This document shows, piece by piece, positions 52,065 to 61,415 of a DNA stretch of 64,000 nt (its first letter is position 1; each line of letters begins with the position of its first letter). This DNA comes from NAK19 sp034434515 (GTDB taxonomy: Bacteria > Chloroflexota > Anaerolineae > Anaerolineales > UBA4823), in NCBI GenBank assembly GCA_034434515.1, contig DAOTZA010000110.1, positions 21,897 through 85,896 of the forward strand. Reading direction: 5' to 3'. The position numbers and the translations under genes are program-made. The notes under the pieces were generated by a model. The model had not been told where the DNA came from and did no database searches. It was given only the letters and a program-made list of their open reading frames with translations.

Positions 52065-52514
52065 ATGAGCATCAAAATCGTTGCCCGCAACCGTAAAGCG
52101 AATTTTGAATACTTCCTGCTTGATCGTTTTGAAGCTGGAATTGAGCTGCGCGGTAGTGAGATCAAATCAGTACGCAACGGTCAAATTAGCATTAATGAAG
52201 CTTATGTCGAAACCAACGGAAAAGAAGCGTGGCTCGTAGAGTGTCATATTGCACCGTATGAGCAAGCCAGTCATTTTCAACACGACCCAAAAAGGCCCAA
52301 AAGGTTGCTATTGCACAAACGAGAAATCCGTCAATTATGGAACGAATCGCGCAAGAAGGGGGTCACGATTGTCCCCGTTTCGGTTTACCTGAAAGATGGC
52401 CGGGCAAAAGTAGAAATCGCTTTGGCAAAAGGGAAGAAACTCTATGATAAACGGCAAACAATAGCAAAAAGGGATGCTCAAAGAGAGATAGAAAGACAAG
52501 AGCGAATCCGATGA
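52065..52514 (+). CDS. smpB: SmpB, tmRNA-binding protein
   Basis: Guides tmRNA into stalled ribosomes. 149 residues: ARNRKANFEYFLLDRFEAGIELRGSEIKSVR, the KRPKRLLLHKREI loop, and the basic C-terminal tail KGKKLYDKRQTIAKRDAQREI. No ssrA gene is in this window. Shares ATGA with the next gene. Confidence 0.97.
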   Translation: MSIKIVARNRKANFEYFLLDRFEAGIELRGSEIKSVRNGQISINEAYVETNGKEAWLVECHIAPYEQASHFQHDPKRPKRLLLHKREIRQLWNESRKKGVTIVPVSVYLKDGRAKVEIALAKGKKLYDKRQTIAKRDAQREIERQERIR

Positions 52515-53302
52515 ATCTAAAGGCATACAACATATTTTCTGTGAATCAATTATCCGAGGCGGAAAAACGGTCTATCTACACGCGCTTGATTCCCAAAGAG
52601 CTTTTTGATCGTTTTAACTTGCCAGAAAATCTAATTGACTCGCAAGGCAATGACTTGGTTAAGTTAGTGTGTCCATCCGGTTCAAGCACAGCCGAAATGG
52701 AGTTGCGCCACAGGATCGATTTTATCGATCCGATCCTCTACGGACATATCACGGATACTACCAATGGACAAATCCATGTCTTGCTATATACCTTACTAGA
52801 CCCCGACTCGCCGCGCTTTGATGTCGATCGTTTACCTGACGGTACAAAGACTGTATTTGGAATTAAGTATAGAAACCTTGAAGCCGAAAAAGCTGCCATG
52901 GAATATGGACTCGCCCCTGGTCAAATCCGAAGAGGATTGCGACTTCTGGGAGCAGCGATTCAAGGGTTTGAAATTTTCGTCCAAAGTTTAGGGCAGGAAT
53001 TGTATTTTGCCGAACCTTTGTTTTATCATAACGCAGTCATCTTTGAACGATACGGGTTTACCTATGCAAAAGGGCGCAAATTGATGGAAAGAATTCAACA
53101 AGGATTTTCTGAGAAGGGAGATTTGTTGAAGAAGCTGGACAACTCAACTCCTTTCCGCAGACCTGAAGCTGCTCAAAGCATTCGTTTGCGATCCTGGGCT
53201 ATCCACGATGGCATTCTTGGAGAGCCATTCAATAATGTGACGATGTACAAATACGTCGGCAAATCCGCAGCCATTAATACCTGTGGGGAATGTCCGTGGT
53301 AA
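52511..53302 (+). CDS. Conserved-looking protein of unknown function coupled to smpB
   Basis: 263 residues, soluble, no signal peptide or membrane helix. Recognisable only as text: a strand-rich middle (HITDTTNGQIHVLLYTLLDPDS, FDVDRLPDG), helical PGQIRRGLRLLGAAIQGFEIF, the aromatic YFAEPLFYHNAVIFERYGF, and a C-terminal IHDGILGEPF and CGEC (two cysteines four residues from the end). The ATGA overlap with smpB supports expression. I cannot assign a family. Confidence 0.8.
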   Translation: MNLKAYNIFSVNQLSEAEKRSIYTRLIPKELFDRFNLPENLIDSQGNDLVKLVCPSGSSTAEMELRHRIDFIDPILYGHITDTTNGQIHVLLYTLLDPDSPRFDVDRLPDGTKTVFGIKYRNLEAEKAAMEYGLAPGQIRRGLRLLGAAIQGFEIFVQSLGQELYFAEPLFYHNAVIFERYGFTYAKGRKLMERIQQGFSEKGDLLKKLDNSTPFRRPEAAQSIRLRSWAIHDGILGEPFNNVTMYKYVGKSAAINTCGECPW

Positions 53303-53314
53303 GGATAGAATTGC

Positions 53315-53926
53315 TCAACGACCACGCAGAAAGCTGATCAAAGCTCCAAACAAACCGATGATCCCAAAACCAACAATTGCTAACCCCATCGGGAAACGCG
53401 CTCCAGCGCTTTGAGGAACGGTAAAGGTTGGATAGACAATCGGCTGAGGCGGAGTGAAAGTAGGTAATCGGGTGGGAGGGATTTCAATCAAATATTGGGC
53501 GGCCAGGGTTGGGTTGACGGTTGGAGTGGTTTTCGGAGTGGGAGTTGGGGGCGGTTCGACCAAAGGAAGTGAACCTTCGACGGTCACTAATGGCGCATAT
53601 ACCCAGGCTGTTCCTCCAGGGACACCAGGATAAACGATCTTGATCCAGTTTCCTCCCACAGTACGACCCAATGCTGGCACACGCTGCCCCGCAATCAGAA
53701 CACCTACAATGGGATATTCGGTGTCTGGACCAGCTCGTACATTAATTTGCTCTTGCTCCATGGTAACCACAATGGTTGCTAAACTGGGTGAACTGGTCAC
53801 TGTTGGAATAGCAACGGTGGGGATTTGATCAATCGCTTTAGCGGAGGTAAAAAGAAGTCCTTTAGAAGTTAATAAAAGCAAAAAGAGTACTCCCCAAAAG
53901 CCGAGCAAAATTTTTATCTTTTTCAA
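53315..53926 (-). CDS. Secreted/membrane SH3b-domain protein
   Basis: 203 residues: signal or anchor helix (about 5-24), bacterial SH3 domain (NVRAGPDTEYPIVGVLIAG ... GTAWVYAPLVTVEG, residues about 58-118), a Pro/Thr-rich linker (PPPTPTPKTTPTVNP) and a C-terminal membrane helix (VGFGIIGLFGALISF) with basic end. Fits an extracytoplasmic protein held at the membrane that binds cell-wall or protein ligands. Convergent with the preceding gene by 12 bases. Confidence 0.85.
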   Translation of the reverse strand: MKKIKILLGFWGVLFLLLLTSKGLLFTSAKAIDQIPTVAIPTVTSSPSLATIVVTMEQEQINVRAGPDTEYPIVGVLIAGQRVPALGRTVGGNWIKIVYPGVPGGTAWVYAPLVTVEGSLPLVEPPPTPTPKTTPTVNPTLAAQYLIEIPPTRLPTFTPPQPIVYPTFTVPQSAGARFPMGLAIVGFGIIGLFGALISFLRGR

Positions 53927-54038
53927 TCGTTTGATACTCCATGAATGAGATTTTATGTCTGCTTAAATCAATGTCCTAAATTATAATCAATTTGAAACGT
54001 TTCCCTGTGGATTTCGTAAATTGTCATAGGTAGAATAT

Positions 54039-54629
54039 ATGGAAACCAAGTACTATCATGGACAGATTACTCCCCAGCAGATAGCCCAGGCGTTAGTCTC
54101 TACCTTCAACCACGGTCCGCTGCGCGCTCAAATTGTAGGGGCAGAGGACCATCTTGTTGTTCAAATTGCTACTCATCCAGGCGCACCATCGGGTGGTTAT
54201 ACAGCAATAGGAGTGAGAATCGATGCAATTGAAGACGGGGTAGCGGTTAATATCGGACAACAAGAATGGTTGGGAATTGCAGCGAGTTTGGGTAAAACCG
54301 CTTTATCTGCCTGGAAAAATCCCCTTTCTTTGCTAGGAAGATTAGATGACCTGGCTCAAGATCTGGAAAACATCCAACTGGTCAATAAAATCTGGAAAAC
54401 CATCGAAGACACCATTCGAAAAGCTGATGCGTCTTTTGAGCTAAGCGAAAAACTGCGTCGTATCCAATGTCCATATTGCCGTACGGCCAATCCTGCAGGC
54501 GAATCACATTGTATAGCCTGTGGAGCACCGCTAGGAAACGTTCAACCACGAACTTGCTTAAGATGTGGTTTTGTTGTAACCACCGAAACTACCTGCCCAA
54601 ATTGCGGTCAACCACTCGCCATCGGTTAA
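54039..54629 (+). CDS. Double zinc-ribbon protein
   Basis: 196 residues. The N-terminal about 130 residues (AQALVSTFNHGPLRAQIVG ... LGIAASLGKTALSAWKNPLSL) form an unrecognised alpha/beta domain; the C-terminal part has two zinc ribbons, CPYC/CIAC and CLRC/CPNC. A TAGAAT lies directly before the ATG region. Function unknown; zinc ribbons suggest nucleic-acid or protein contact. Confidence 0.8.
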   Translation: METKYYHGQITPQQIAQALVSTFNHGPLRAQIVGAEDHLVVQIATHPGAPSGGYTAIGVRIDAIEDGVAVNIGQQEWLGIAASLGKTALSAWKNPLSLLGRLDDLAQDLENIQLVNKIWKTIEDTIRKADASFELSEKLRRIQCPYCRTANPAGESHCIACGAPLGNVQPRTCLRCGFVVTTETTCPNCGQPLAIG

Positions 54630-54661
54630 AAATTTTTCGCCAGCTTTGAGAAAATGTCTTT

Positions 54662-56125
54662 TTAAGGGTTCCGCCACTTCCGTCCATCCCGTTGAATAAA
54701 CTCATCTACCCCGCTCGGACCCCACGTTCCGGCTTCATAGACGGGCAGGTTCTTTACTCCGGCCTTTTCCCACGCCTCTAGAATGTTGGTAGTAAATCTC
54801 CAGGCTGCTTCAACCTCATCGGCTCTGGTAAAAAGAGTGGCATCTCCCATCATTACATCCAGAAGCAACCGCTCATAAGCTTCTGGCGGTTCGCTACCAA
54901 AGGTCGAGACATAATCAAACGACATATTGACCGGAGCGATCTGATTAATCGGGCCAGGTGCTTTTGCCCCAAACGTCAAGGTGATCCCCTCATCCGGTTG
55001 GATGCAGAGGATCAATTGATTGGGAGCATCCCCTGCCATATTCCGCCAACCGAATAAAGAGAGAGGCACTTGTTTATACTGAATGACAATTTCGGTCACG
55101 CTCTTTGGCAGTCTTTTCCCAGAACGGATATAAAATGGCACTCCTGCCCATCGCCAATTATCGATAAACAGTCGCATGGCAAGAAATGTCTCGGTAGTAG
55201 AATCGATTGCCACTCCTTTCTCGTCCTTATATCCGATAACCCGTTTTCCATCAATCAATCCGGAGACATACTGTCCACGGAAAGTATTCAGGAGGGCGTC
55301 TTCACCTTTATAAGGGCGGAGCGCTTGTAGCACTTTAATTTTTTCATCCCGCACTGCATCAGCCGTAAAGGATACTGGCGCTTCCATTGCGGTTAGGGTA
55401 AGCAATTGTAAGAGATGATTTTGAAAAATGTCGCGGATTACGCCCGCCTGTTCATAATAGCCCGCTCGATTGCCAACCCCAGCGGTCTCCGCCATGAGGA
55501 TTTGGACATGATCGACATAGCGGCGATTCCACAAGGGCTCGAAAATGCCATTCGCGAATCGAAAGACTAAGATATTCTGGACCGTTTCTTTCCCTAAGTA
55601 GTGATCTATGCGAAAGATTTGATCCTCCTCAAAAACTTCATGGACTTTTTCATCGAGAATCATTGCAGAAGCCAAATCCCGTCCATAAGGTTTCTCAATG
55701 ACCACTCGTACCCATCCTCCAAAATCGCGCCTAAGGTCTGCAGTTTTGATTCCCTGCAAGATTTGCAAATAAGCATCCGGTGGCGCAGCAAAATAATACA
55801 GCACATTGACGATCTGTTTTTCCTTGAGGATTTGCTTTAGCTTAAGATAACCTTCCCAATTCTGAAAATCAGATTGAATATAAAAGCAATTCTCTAATAC
55901 AGATAGCTCCTTCCCCGGTTCATTCTCATCTTCTGCTTGCCGAACCGACTCCATTAACTTTTGACGTAAGATTTCATCCGTCCATTCCCGTCGTGCAAAA
56001 CCAATGATAGAGAAAGGTTTCGGTAAACGGTCGTTTCGATGCAGGTGATCTAAGGCGGGTATCAATTTGCGCGCTGTCAAATCTCCCGTTACTCCAAAAA
56101 TTACGATAGCCGTCGAGTTTTCCAT
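54662..56125 (-). CDS. zwf: Glucose-6-phosphate 1-dehydrogenase
   Basis: First enzyme of the oxidative pentose phosphate pathway, making NADPH. 487 residues: GVTGDLTARKLIPAL (cofactor), EKPYGRDLASA, catalytic RIDHYLGKE, and the C-terminal AGDAPNQLILCIQPDEGITL. No gnd, pgl or opcA is adjacent. A weak promoter is seen on this strand: TTGACA at 56166-56171. Confidence 0.97.
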   Translation of the reverse strand: MENSTAIVIFGVTGDLTARKLIPALDHLHRNDRLPKPFSIIGFARREWTDEILRQKLMESVRQAEDENEPGKELSVLENCFYIQSDFQNWEGYLKLKQILKEKQIVNVLYYFAAPPDAYLQILQGIKTADLRRDFGGWVRVVIEKPYGRDLASAMILDEKVHEVFEEDQIFRIDHYLGKETVQNILVFRFANGIFEPLWNRRYVDHVQILMAETAGVGNRAGYYEQAGVIRDIFQNHLLQLLTLTAMEAPVSFTADAVRDEKIKVLQALRPYKGEDALLNTFRGQYVSGLIDGKRVIGYKDEKGVAIDSTTETFLAMRLFIDNWRWAGVPFYIRSGKRLPKSVTEIVIQYKQVPLSLFGWRNMAGDAPNQLILCIQPDEGITLTFGAKAPGPINQIAPVNMSFDYVSTFGSEPPEAYERLLLDVMMGDATLFTRADEVEAAWRFTTNILEAWEKAGVKNLPVYEAGTWGPSGVDEFIQRDGRKWRNP

Positions 56126-56165
56126 GGTTAGTTTTTATTTTCAATCAAAATTGTTTTGTTATGTA

Positions 56166-56189
56166 TGTCAAAATAGCTTTATGCTATTT
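56166..56189 (-). promoter_or_regulatory. zwf -35 box with adjoining inverted repeat
   Basis: TTGACA (minus, 56166-56171) abuts AAATAGC (56171-56177) and GCTATTT (56183-56189), a 7-bp palindrome with 5-base centre. Could be an operator. The rest of 56190-56368 is AT-rich and shows no gene; the hdr promoter was not identified with confidence. Confidence 0.4.
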
Positions 56190-56368
56190 GTAACTGTGCA
56201 ATTCTACTATTCTTTTCTATACTACTTAGTGTTTATTGAGCGGTATTGTCGTATTTTATCTTAATAGTTGTTCCTTGCACGAGCGATGATCATACGCCAA
56301 GTTTCAATCCCATATTCAGCAAGCCAGATGTCTTGCCATAATCCACAAAACCCAGAAGGAGGTGCTCA

Positions 56369-56956
56369 TTGTCATCCGTAAGCGTTTCTCCAACTCAGGA
56401 AGGGAGCCGGCAAAAAACGTTTCTCGAAGAGGTCATCGAAAACACCCCAGGAGATTGCCACTTGCTTAATTGTATTCAATGTGGCACTTGTGGGGGCTCT
56501 TGCCCCTCCGGTCAGGATATGGATCACACCCCGCGGGCGCTTTTTGCGATGATCTCCGCCGGGCTCAAGAAAGAAGTCCTAAAGAGCAATACCCCCTGGT
56601 ATTGCGTGTCGTGCTATTACTGCACCGTACGTTGCCCTCAGTCGGTTCATATCACTGACATCATGTATACTCTCAAACGCTTAGCCGTCAAGGAAAGAGT
56701 CTATGACGACTCAAAAGCTCCAGACTTCTCAAAAACCTTTATCGATTGGGTCGAGAATTACGGTCGGGCTTTTGAGCTCGGTTTGATGTCTATGCATATG
56801 ATTAAGCATAATCCATTTGGCGTTTTCAAGATGGCCGGCATGGGGATGGGAATGATTTCTAAGGGGCGCATGGCATTTACCCCTACCCGGATTAAGGGCA
56901 TAGATAGCCTAAAAGCCATATTGAACAAAGCCAAAGAATTGGAGGCAATGGCATGA
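56369..56956 (+). CDS. hdrC: HdrC-like heterodisulfide reductase subunit C
   Basis: Electron-transfer subunit with two 4Fe-4S clusters: CIQCGTCGGSCPSG and CVSCYYCTVRCPQS, in 195 residues. The TTG start at 56369 is supported by AGGAGG 7 bases upstream. It links HdrA with the HdrB active subunit. Shares ATGA with hdrB. The C-terminal half is Met/Gly-rich (KMAGMGMGMISKGRMAF). As this is not a methanogen-like genome, the physiological disulfide acceptor is unknown. Confidence 0.95.
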   Translation: MSSVSVSPTQEGSRQKTFLEEVIENTPGDCHLLNCIQCGTCGGSCPSGQDMDHTPRALFAMISAGLKKEVLKSNTPWYCVSCYYCTVRCPQSVHITDIMYTLKRLAVKERVYDDSKAPDFSKTFIDWVENYGRAFELGLMSMHMIKHNPFGVFKMAGMGMGMISKGRMAFTPTRIKGIDSLKAILNKAKELEAMA

Positions 56957-57921
56957 AATATAGCTACTTTCCCGGTTGTTCATTAGAACGTAACGCATCG
57001 GCATACCATATCTCCGCCATGGCGATTGCGGAGCCGCTTGGCATGGAATTTGTCGAGGTCGAAGACTGGAACTGCTGTGGAGCAACAGAATACGTCTCAT
57101 TAAATCTCACTGCTTCCTATGCGCTAATTGCCCGCAATCTGGCTCAAGCGGCAAAAGAGACCAGTACAAGACAACTGGTGGCTCCCTGCAGTGCTTGTTA
57201 CCTAAATCTCAAAAAGTGCGATTCTTACATGGAGGAAAGCCCCTCCCTTGAGGAAAAAATCAATACGGCTTTAGCTGCCGGCGGCTTATCCTATAAAGGT
57301 GGAACATTAAAAGTTCGCCATTTATTGGATGTAGTCGTCAACGATGTAGGCTATGAGGCAATTGCCGCAAAGGTGACCAAACCATTAAAGGGATTGCGAG
57401 TGGCTCCCTACTACGGATGCATGATTGTCCGTCCGAAACTGGGCGAAAACGGCACTTTCGACAACCCCGAATATCCGACAACGCTGGATAAACTTCTGAA
57501 AGTGCTTGGCGCCACGGTTATTGACTTTCCTCTAAAAGCTCATTGTTGCGGCGGTCACATGACCCAAATCAGTGAGGGTACCGGATTTGAACTCATCCGG
57601 CGACTCATTAAAGGCGCAACAGACTATAAGGCAGATCTCATCGTAACCCTATGTCCTATGTGCCAGCTCAACCTGGATGCCTTCCAAGGGGCAATGAATT
57701 CGCATTTCAACACAAACTATCACATGCCTGTCCTGTACTTTACCCAGATGATTGGCTTAGCCTTTGGTATGGACGCGGCTAGCTTAGGCATCGGAACAGA
57801 GCTGGTCGATGCTCGGGATGCCCTATCGAAAATCGGTGTTGAAGTGCCAGAAGCGGAATTGGTGGTAAAGAAACCCCCCAAAGAAGCGCTCCCCATGCCA
57901 TCTCTGCCGGAGGAGAAATAA
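56953..57921 (+). CDS. hdrB: HdrB-like heterodisulfide reductase subunit B
   Basis: Catalytic subunit with two cysteine-rich CCG domains that bind the unusual noncubane Fe-S clusters. 322 residues: YFPGCSLERNA, WNCCGATEYVS and PCSACYLNL for the first domain; YYGCMIVRP, HCCGGHMT and CPMCQLNLD for the second. Both signatures are complete. Followed by hdrA after 3 bases. C-terminus ends in a Pro/Lys/Glu tail. Confidence 0.96.
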   Translation: MKYSYFPGCSLERNASAYHISAMAIAEPLGMEFVEVEDWNCCGATEYVSLNLTASYALIARNLAQAAKETSTRQLVAPCSACYLNLKKCDSYMEESPSLEEKINTALAAGGLSYKGGTLKVRHLLDVVVNDVGYEAIAAKVTKPLKGLRVAPYYGCMIVRPKLGENGTFDNPEYPTTLDKLLKVLGATVIDFPLKAHCCGGHMTQISEGTGFELIRRLIKGATDYKADLIVTLCPMCQLNLDAFQGAMNSHFNTNYHMPVLYFTQMIGLAFGMDAASLGIGTELVDARDALSKIGVEVPEAELVVKKPPKEALPMPSLPEEK

Positions 57922-57924
57922 GCC

Positions 57925-59934
57925 ATGGAAAAAGAACGAATTGGAGTTTATATTTGTCACTGTGGTAGCAATATCGCTGGAACGGTAGATGTTGCCGAGG
58001 TATCTCGCTGGGCAGGTGAAGCCCTCAAAGATCGCGGTGTCGTCGTCTCGCGCGATTACAAATTCATGTGCTCCAGCCTTGGGCAGGAGCTAATCCAGAA
58101 AGACATCAAGGAGCAGGGGTTGACTCGGGTGGTGGTTGCGGCCTGTTCCCCACACCTTCACGAGCAAACTTTCCGGAATGCCTGTAAAGAAGGTGGACTC
58201 AATCCCTACTTATGCGAGTTAGTGTCGATCCGTGAGCAATGCTCCTGGATTCACCCAGACAAAGCGGTTGGCACTGAGAAAGCCAAGGCAATCGTCTCAG
58301 GTGGCGTCGAAAAAGTCATTTGGGATGAACCTCTGGAGCCTTTACGCGTTCCGATTAATCCGGTCACGCTGGTAGTCGGTGGAGGCATCGCCGGCATTCA
58401 GGCTGCTCTTGAAGTTGCCAATGCAGGTTATCCGGTAATTATGGTCGAAAGAGAACCATCAATCGGTGGACATATGGCTCAATTCGACAAAACCTTCCCC
58501 ACTTTGGATTGCTCAGCCTGTATTTTGACACCGCGCATGGTCGAAGTTGGTTCTCATCCAAACGTTAAGCTATTTAGCTACGCAGAGGTAACCAACGTCA
58601 GCGGTTACGTCGGCAACTTCCAGGTCACCATCAAGCAAAAAGCACGCTCGGTCAACACGGACCTTTGCACCGGTTGCGGCATCTGTCAGGAAAAATGTCC
58701 AAAGAAAGTTATCGACCCCGTCTTTGAAGCTGGCTTAGGATATCGAAAGGCCGTTTACACGCCTTTCCCACAAGCCGTGCCAAAGTACCCGGTGATCGAT
58801 CGGGAAAATTGCACTTACTTCATAAAGGGTACTTGCAGAGCCTGTGAGAAGTTCTGCCCGACCGGAGCAATTGATTTTACCCAGGAAGACGAATTCTTTA
58901 CCTTTGATGTAGGGCAAATCATTCTTGCAACCGGCTGGGATCTATTCGATGCCCGCCGCATTCCTCAGTATGGCTACGGACGTCTCGCAAACGTCTTTAC
59001 CAGCCTTGAGTTTGAACGGCTCTCCAATGCCGCCGGTCCCACGGGCGGAAAAATTGTCTTACGGGACGGGGTGACCGTGCCGAAATCTGTGGCGATCATT
59101 CACTGCGTAGGCAGCCGCGACAAAAATTACAACCCCTATTGTTCAGCGATCTGCTGTATGCAGAGTTTGAAGTTCGCTCACCTGGTGCATGAACGTACCG
59201 GTGCAGAAGTTTATAACTTTTATATTGATATGCGCACCCCAGCTAAGGGCTACGAAGAATTCTATCAGCGGCTACTGGAAGAGGGAACGCATTTCATCCG
59301 GGGTAAAGTGGCTGAAATCACCGATGCAGCCCGATATCCCGGTGAGGAAGGAAAACTGATTGTTCAGGCTGAGAATACCCTGTTTGGGAAACAAATGCGC
59401 GTGCCAGTAGATATGGTCATCCTTTCTGCAGCCCTTGAACCTCGGCATGACTTTAAGGAAGTAGCAAGACTTTTTGGCATTTCCTGCAGCGAGGAAGGTT
59501 GGCTTATTGAGCGCCATCCCAAGCTCGATCCGGTGGCAACCATGACAGAAGGAATTTACATTGCCGGTTGCGCCCAAGGTCCAAAAGACATCCCCGCCAG
59601 TGTTGCCCAAGGTGCCGCAGCAGCCGCTCGTGTTGTGGGCAAAATTCAACAAAAAGAGATTACTATGGAGCCAATTCGGGCCTCGATCGATCAAGATAAA
59701 TGCTCTGGTTGTCGCATCTGTAATAACCTGTGTCCATTCAATGCCATTAGCTTCATTGAAGATCGGATGGTTTCTGAAGTGAATCCTGCCCTATGTCAAG
59801 GCTGCGGTACCTGTGTAGCTGCGTGTCCAGCAGGTGCAATTTCCGGAACGGTCTTTAGCGATCAGGCTATCTTGGCTCAATTAGATGGCTTACTACTTAA
59901 CAATGTCAAAGCCATTGACCTGACGCCCGCATAA
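57925..59934 (+). CDS. hdrA: HdrA-like flavin-dependent bifurcating subunit
   Basis: FAD protein in which flavin-based electron bifurcation occurs. 669 residues: N-terminal ICHCGSNIAGTVDV, Rossmann VVGGGIAGIQAALEV near residue 150, ERE-type FAD loop, Cys-rich LDCSACILTPRM, ferredoxin-type clusters CTGCGICQEKC, CRACEKFCPTG, and at the C-terminus CSGCRICNNLC and CQGCGTCVAAC. The C-terminal two-cluster ferredoxin domain is the exit to ferredoxin. Standard length for HdrA of hydrogenase-linked complexes. Confidence 0.97.
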   Translation: MEKERIGVYICHCGSNIAGTVDVAEVSRWAGEALKDRGVVVSRDYKFMCSSLGQELIQKDIKEQGLTRVVVAACSPHLHEQTFRNACKEGGLNPYLCELVSIREQCSWIHPDKAVGTEKAKAIVSGGVEKVIWDEPLEPLRVPINPVTLVVGGGIAGIQAALEVANAGYPVIMVEREPSIGGHMAQFDKTFPTLDCSACILTPRMVEVGSHPNVKLFSYAEVTNVSGYVGNFQVTIKQKARSVNTDLCTGCGICQEKCPKKVIDPVFEAGLGYRKAVYTPFPQAVPKYPVIDRENCTYFIKGTCRACEKFCPTGAIDFTQEDEFFTFDVGQIILATGWDLFDARRIPQYGYGRLANVFTSLEFERLSNAAGPTGGKIVLRDGVTVPKSVAIIHCVGSRDKNYNPYCSAICCMQSLKFAHLVHERTGAEVYNFYIDMRTPAKGYEEFYQRLLEEGTHFIRGKVAEITDAARYPGEEGKLIVQAENTLFGKQMRVPVDMVILSAALEPRHDFKEVARLFGISCSEEGWLIERHPKLDPVATMTEGIYIAGCAQGPKDIPASVAQGAAAAARVVGKIQQKEITMEPIRASIDQDKCSGCRICNNLCPFNAISFIEDRMVSEVNPALCQGCGTCVAACPAGAISGTVFSDQAILAQLDGLLLNNVKAIDLTPA

Positions 59935-59951
59935 TTGTGAGGAGGATAGGA

Positions 59952-60419
59952 ATGAGTGAACAATTTGAACCTGTGATCATCGGTTTCACCTGCAACTGGT
60001 GTAGTTATCGCGCCGCAGATATGGCCGGCATGGGGCGGATCAAGTACGCCCCCAATGTCCGTTTGATTCGCCTGATGTGTTCGGGACGGCTTGACCCAAC
60101 CTTTGTAATCAAGGCTTTTGCTGGCGGCGCCGATGGCGTTTTGGTATCTGGTTGCCATCCAGGAGACTGCCATTATATTGAGCAAAATTACAAAGCAATG
60201 CGTCGCTTCTATTTGCTGAAAAAACTGCTCACCCAAATGGGCATTGAACCAGGCCGATTAAAACTCCTCTGGGCAAGTGCTGCAGAAGGGCAAATCTTTG
60301 CCGATGAAGTAACAAGATTCACCGAAGAAGTGCGCGCCTTGGGTCCGCTTCACTGGAATCCAACAGCCGCCCTGGAAGCTGAACTAAAAATCCACGAACC
60401 AGCGGAGGTGGTAGCATGA
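59952..60419 (+). CDS. mvhD: MvhD/FlpD-like iron-sulfur electron transfer subunit
   Basis: Bridges the hydrogenase to HdrA through a 2Fe-2S cluster. 155 residues with GFTCNWCSYRAADMAG, IRLMCSGRLDP and VSGCHPGDCHYIEQN, the cysteine pattern of MvhD. ATG 59952 has GGAGG upstream; five further codons of open frame upstream are discarded. ATGA overlap with mvhG. Confidence 0.96.
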   Translation: MSEQFEPVIIGFTCNWCSYRAADMAGMGRIKYAPNVRLIRLMCSGRLDPTFVIKAFAGGADGVLVSGCHPGDCHYIEQNYKAMRRFYLLKKLLTQMGIEPGRLKLLWASAAEGQIFADEVTRFTEEVRALGPLHWNPTAALEAELKIHEPAEVVA

Positions 60420-61405
60420 CCTCGAACGGTAAACCAAAATTTGCCATGTACTGGGCAGCCTCATGCGGCGGCTGCGAGATCGCCGTCTTGAATATTCATG
60501 AAAAAATTCTGGATGTAGATGCAAACTTTGAGGTGGTCTTCTGGCCGGTTGCCATGGACGCCAAATACAAAGATGTCGAAGCCATGGAAGATGGCTCAAT
60601 CCTGCTCACTTTATTCAACGGAGCCATTCGCAACGACGAGAATGAACATATCGCCAAACTGTTACGGAAGAAATCTCAAATCCTGGTAGCTTTTGGCTCC
60701 TGTGCAACCGAAGGTTGTATGCCAGCTTTAGCGAATCTAACTCCAATCGAAGAGGTATTTGAAACTGCTTATTCAACGATCTCAACCGACAATCCTCAAA
60801 AAATCCATCCCCAGCCGGTCTATCAGGCTGCTGAGGGCGAACTTACGATCCCCAAACTCTATCCGATTGTGCGCACACTGGATCAGGTAGTGGATGTGGA
60901 TTACTATATGCCGGGTTGTCCACCTGAATCTCATCAAATTGCGGCTGTGATCGACTTAGTTATCGATGTCTTACAAGGTAAAGCAGTCTTGCCCCCTAAG
61001 GGCTCAACCATCGGCGCGGGCGGTTCTACTGTCTGTGACGATTGTCCGCGCAAGCGAGATGTCAAGAAAATCCGCGAGTTCAAACGCATTCAGGACATCA
61101 TGCTTGATCCCGAAATCTGCATCCTGGAGCAAGGTGTGATTTGCAGTGGGCCCGCAACTCGCAATGGTTGTGGCGCTTTGTGCCCCAAAGCTGGCTCACC
61201 CTGCATCGGCTGCTATGGACCGGCGGAAGGGGTTCTGGATTACGGCGCAAGATTGCTGACGGCTGTTGCTTCGGTCATCGATAGCAACGATCCCGACGAA
61301 ATTGAGCGCATCATCGAGGGCATCCCCGATCCGGCTGGAATGTTTTATCGTTTCAACCTGGGTGGCTCGTTACTCCGAGCCAGTAAAGCTGCCTGGGCAA
61401 AATAA
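60416..61405 (+). CDS. mvhG: MvhG-like NiFe-hydrogenase small subunit (group 3c)
   Basis: Holds three Fe-S clusters that conduct electrons from the NiFe site. 329 residues: proximal cluster Cys in WAASCGGCEIAVL and FGSCATEGCMP, DYYMPGCPPESHQI, medial and distal cysteines in CDDCPRKRD, GVICSGPATRNGCGALCPK and GSPCIGCYGP. There is no twin-arginine leader, so the enzyme is cytoplasmic. Ten bases separate it from mvhA. Confidence 0.97.
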   Translation: MTSNGKPKFAMYWAASCGGCEIAVLNIHEKILDVDANFEVVFWPVAMDAKYKDVEAMEDGSILLTLFNGAIRNDENEHIAKLLRKKSQILVAFGSCATEGCMPALANLTPIEEVFETAYSTISTDNPQKIHPQPVYQAAEGELTIPKLYPIVRTLDQVVDVDYYMPGCPPESHQIAAVIDLVIDVLQGKAVLPPKGSTIGAGGSTVCDDCPRKRDVKKIREFKRIQDIMLDPEICILEQGVICSGPATRNGCGALCPKAGSPCIGCYGPAEGVLDYGARLLTAVASVIDSNDPDEIERIIEGIPDPAGMFYRFNLGGSLLRASKAAWAK

Positions 61406-61415
61406 GGAGGTACAC

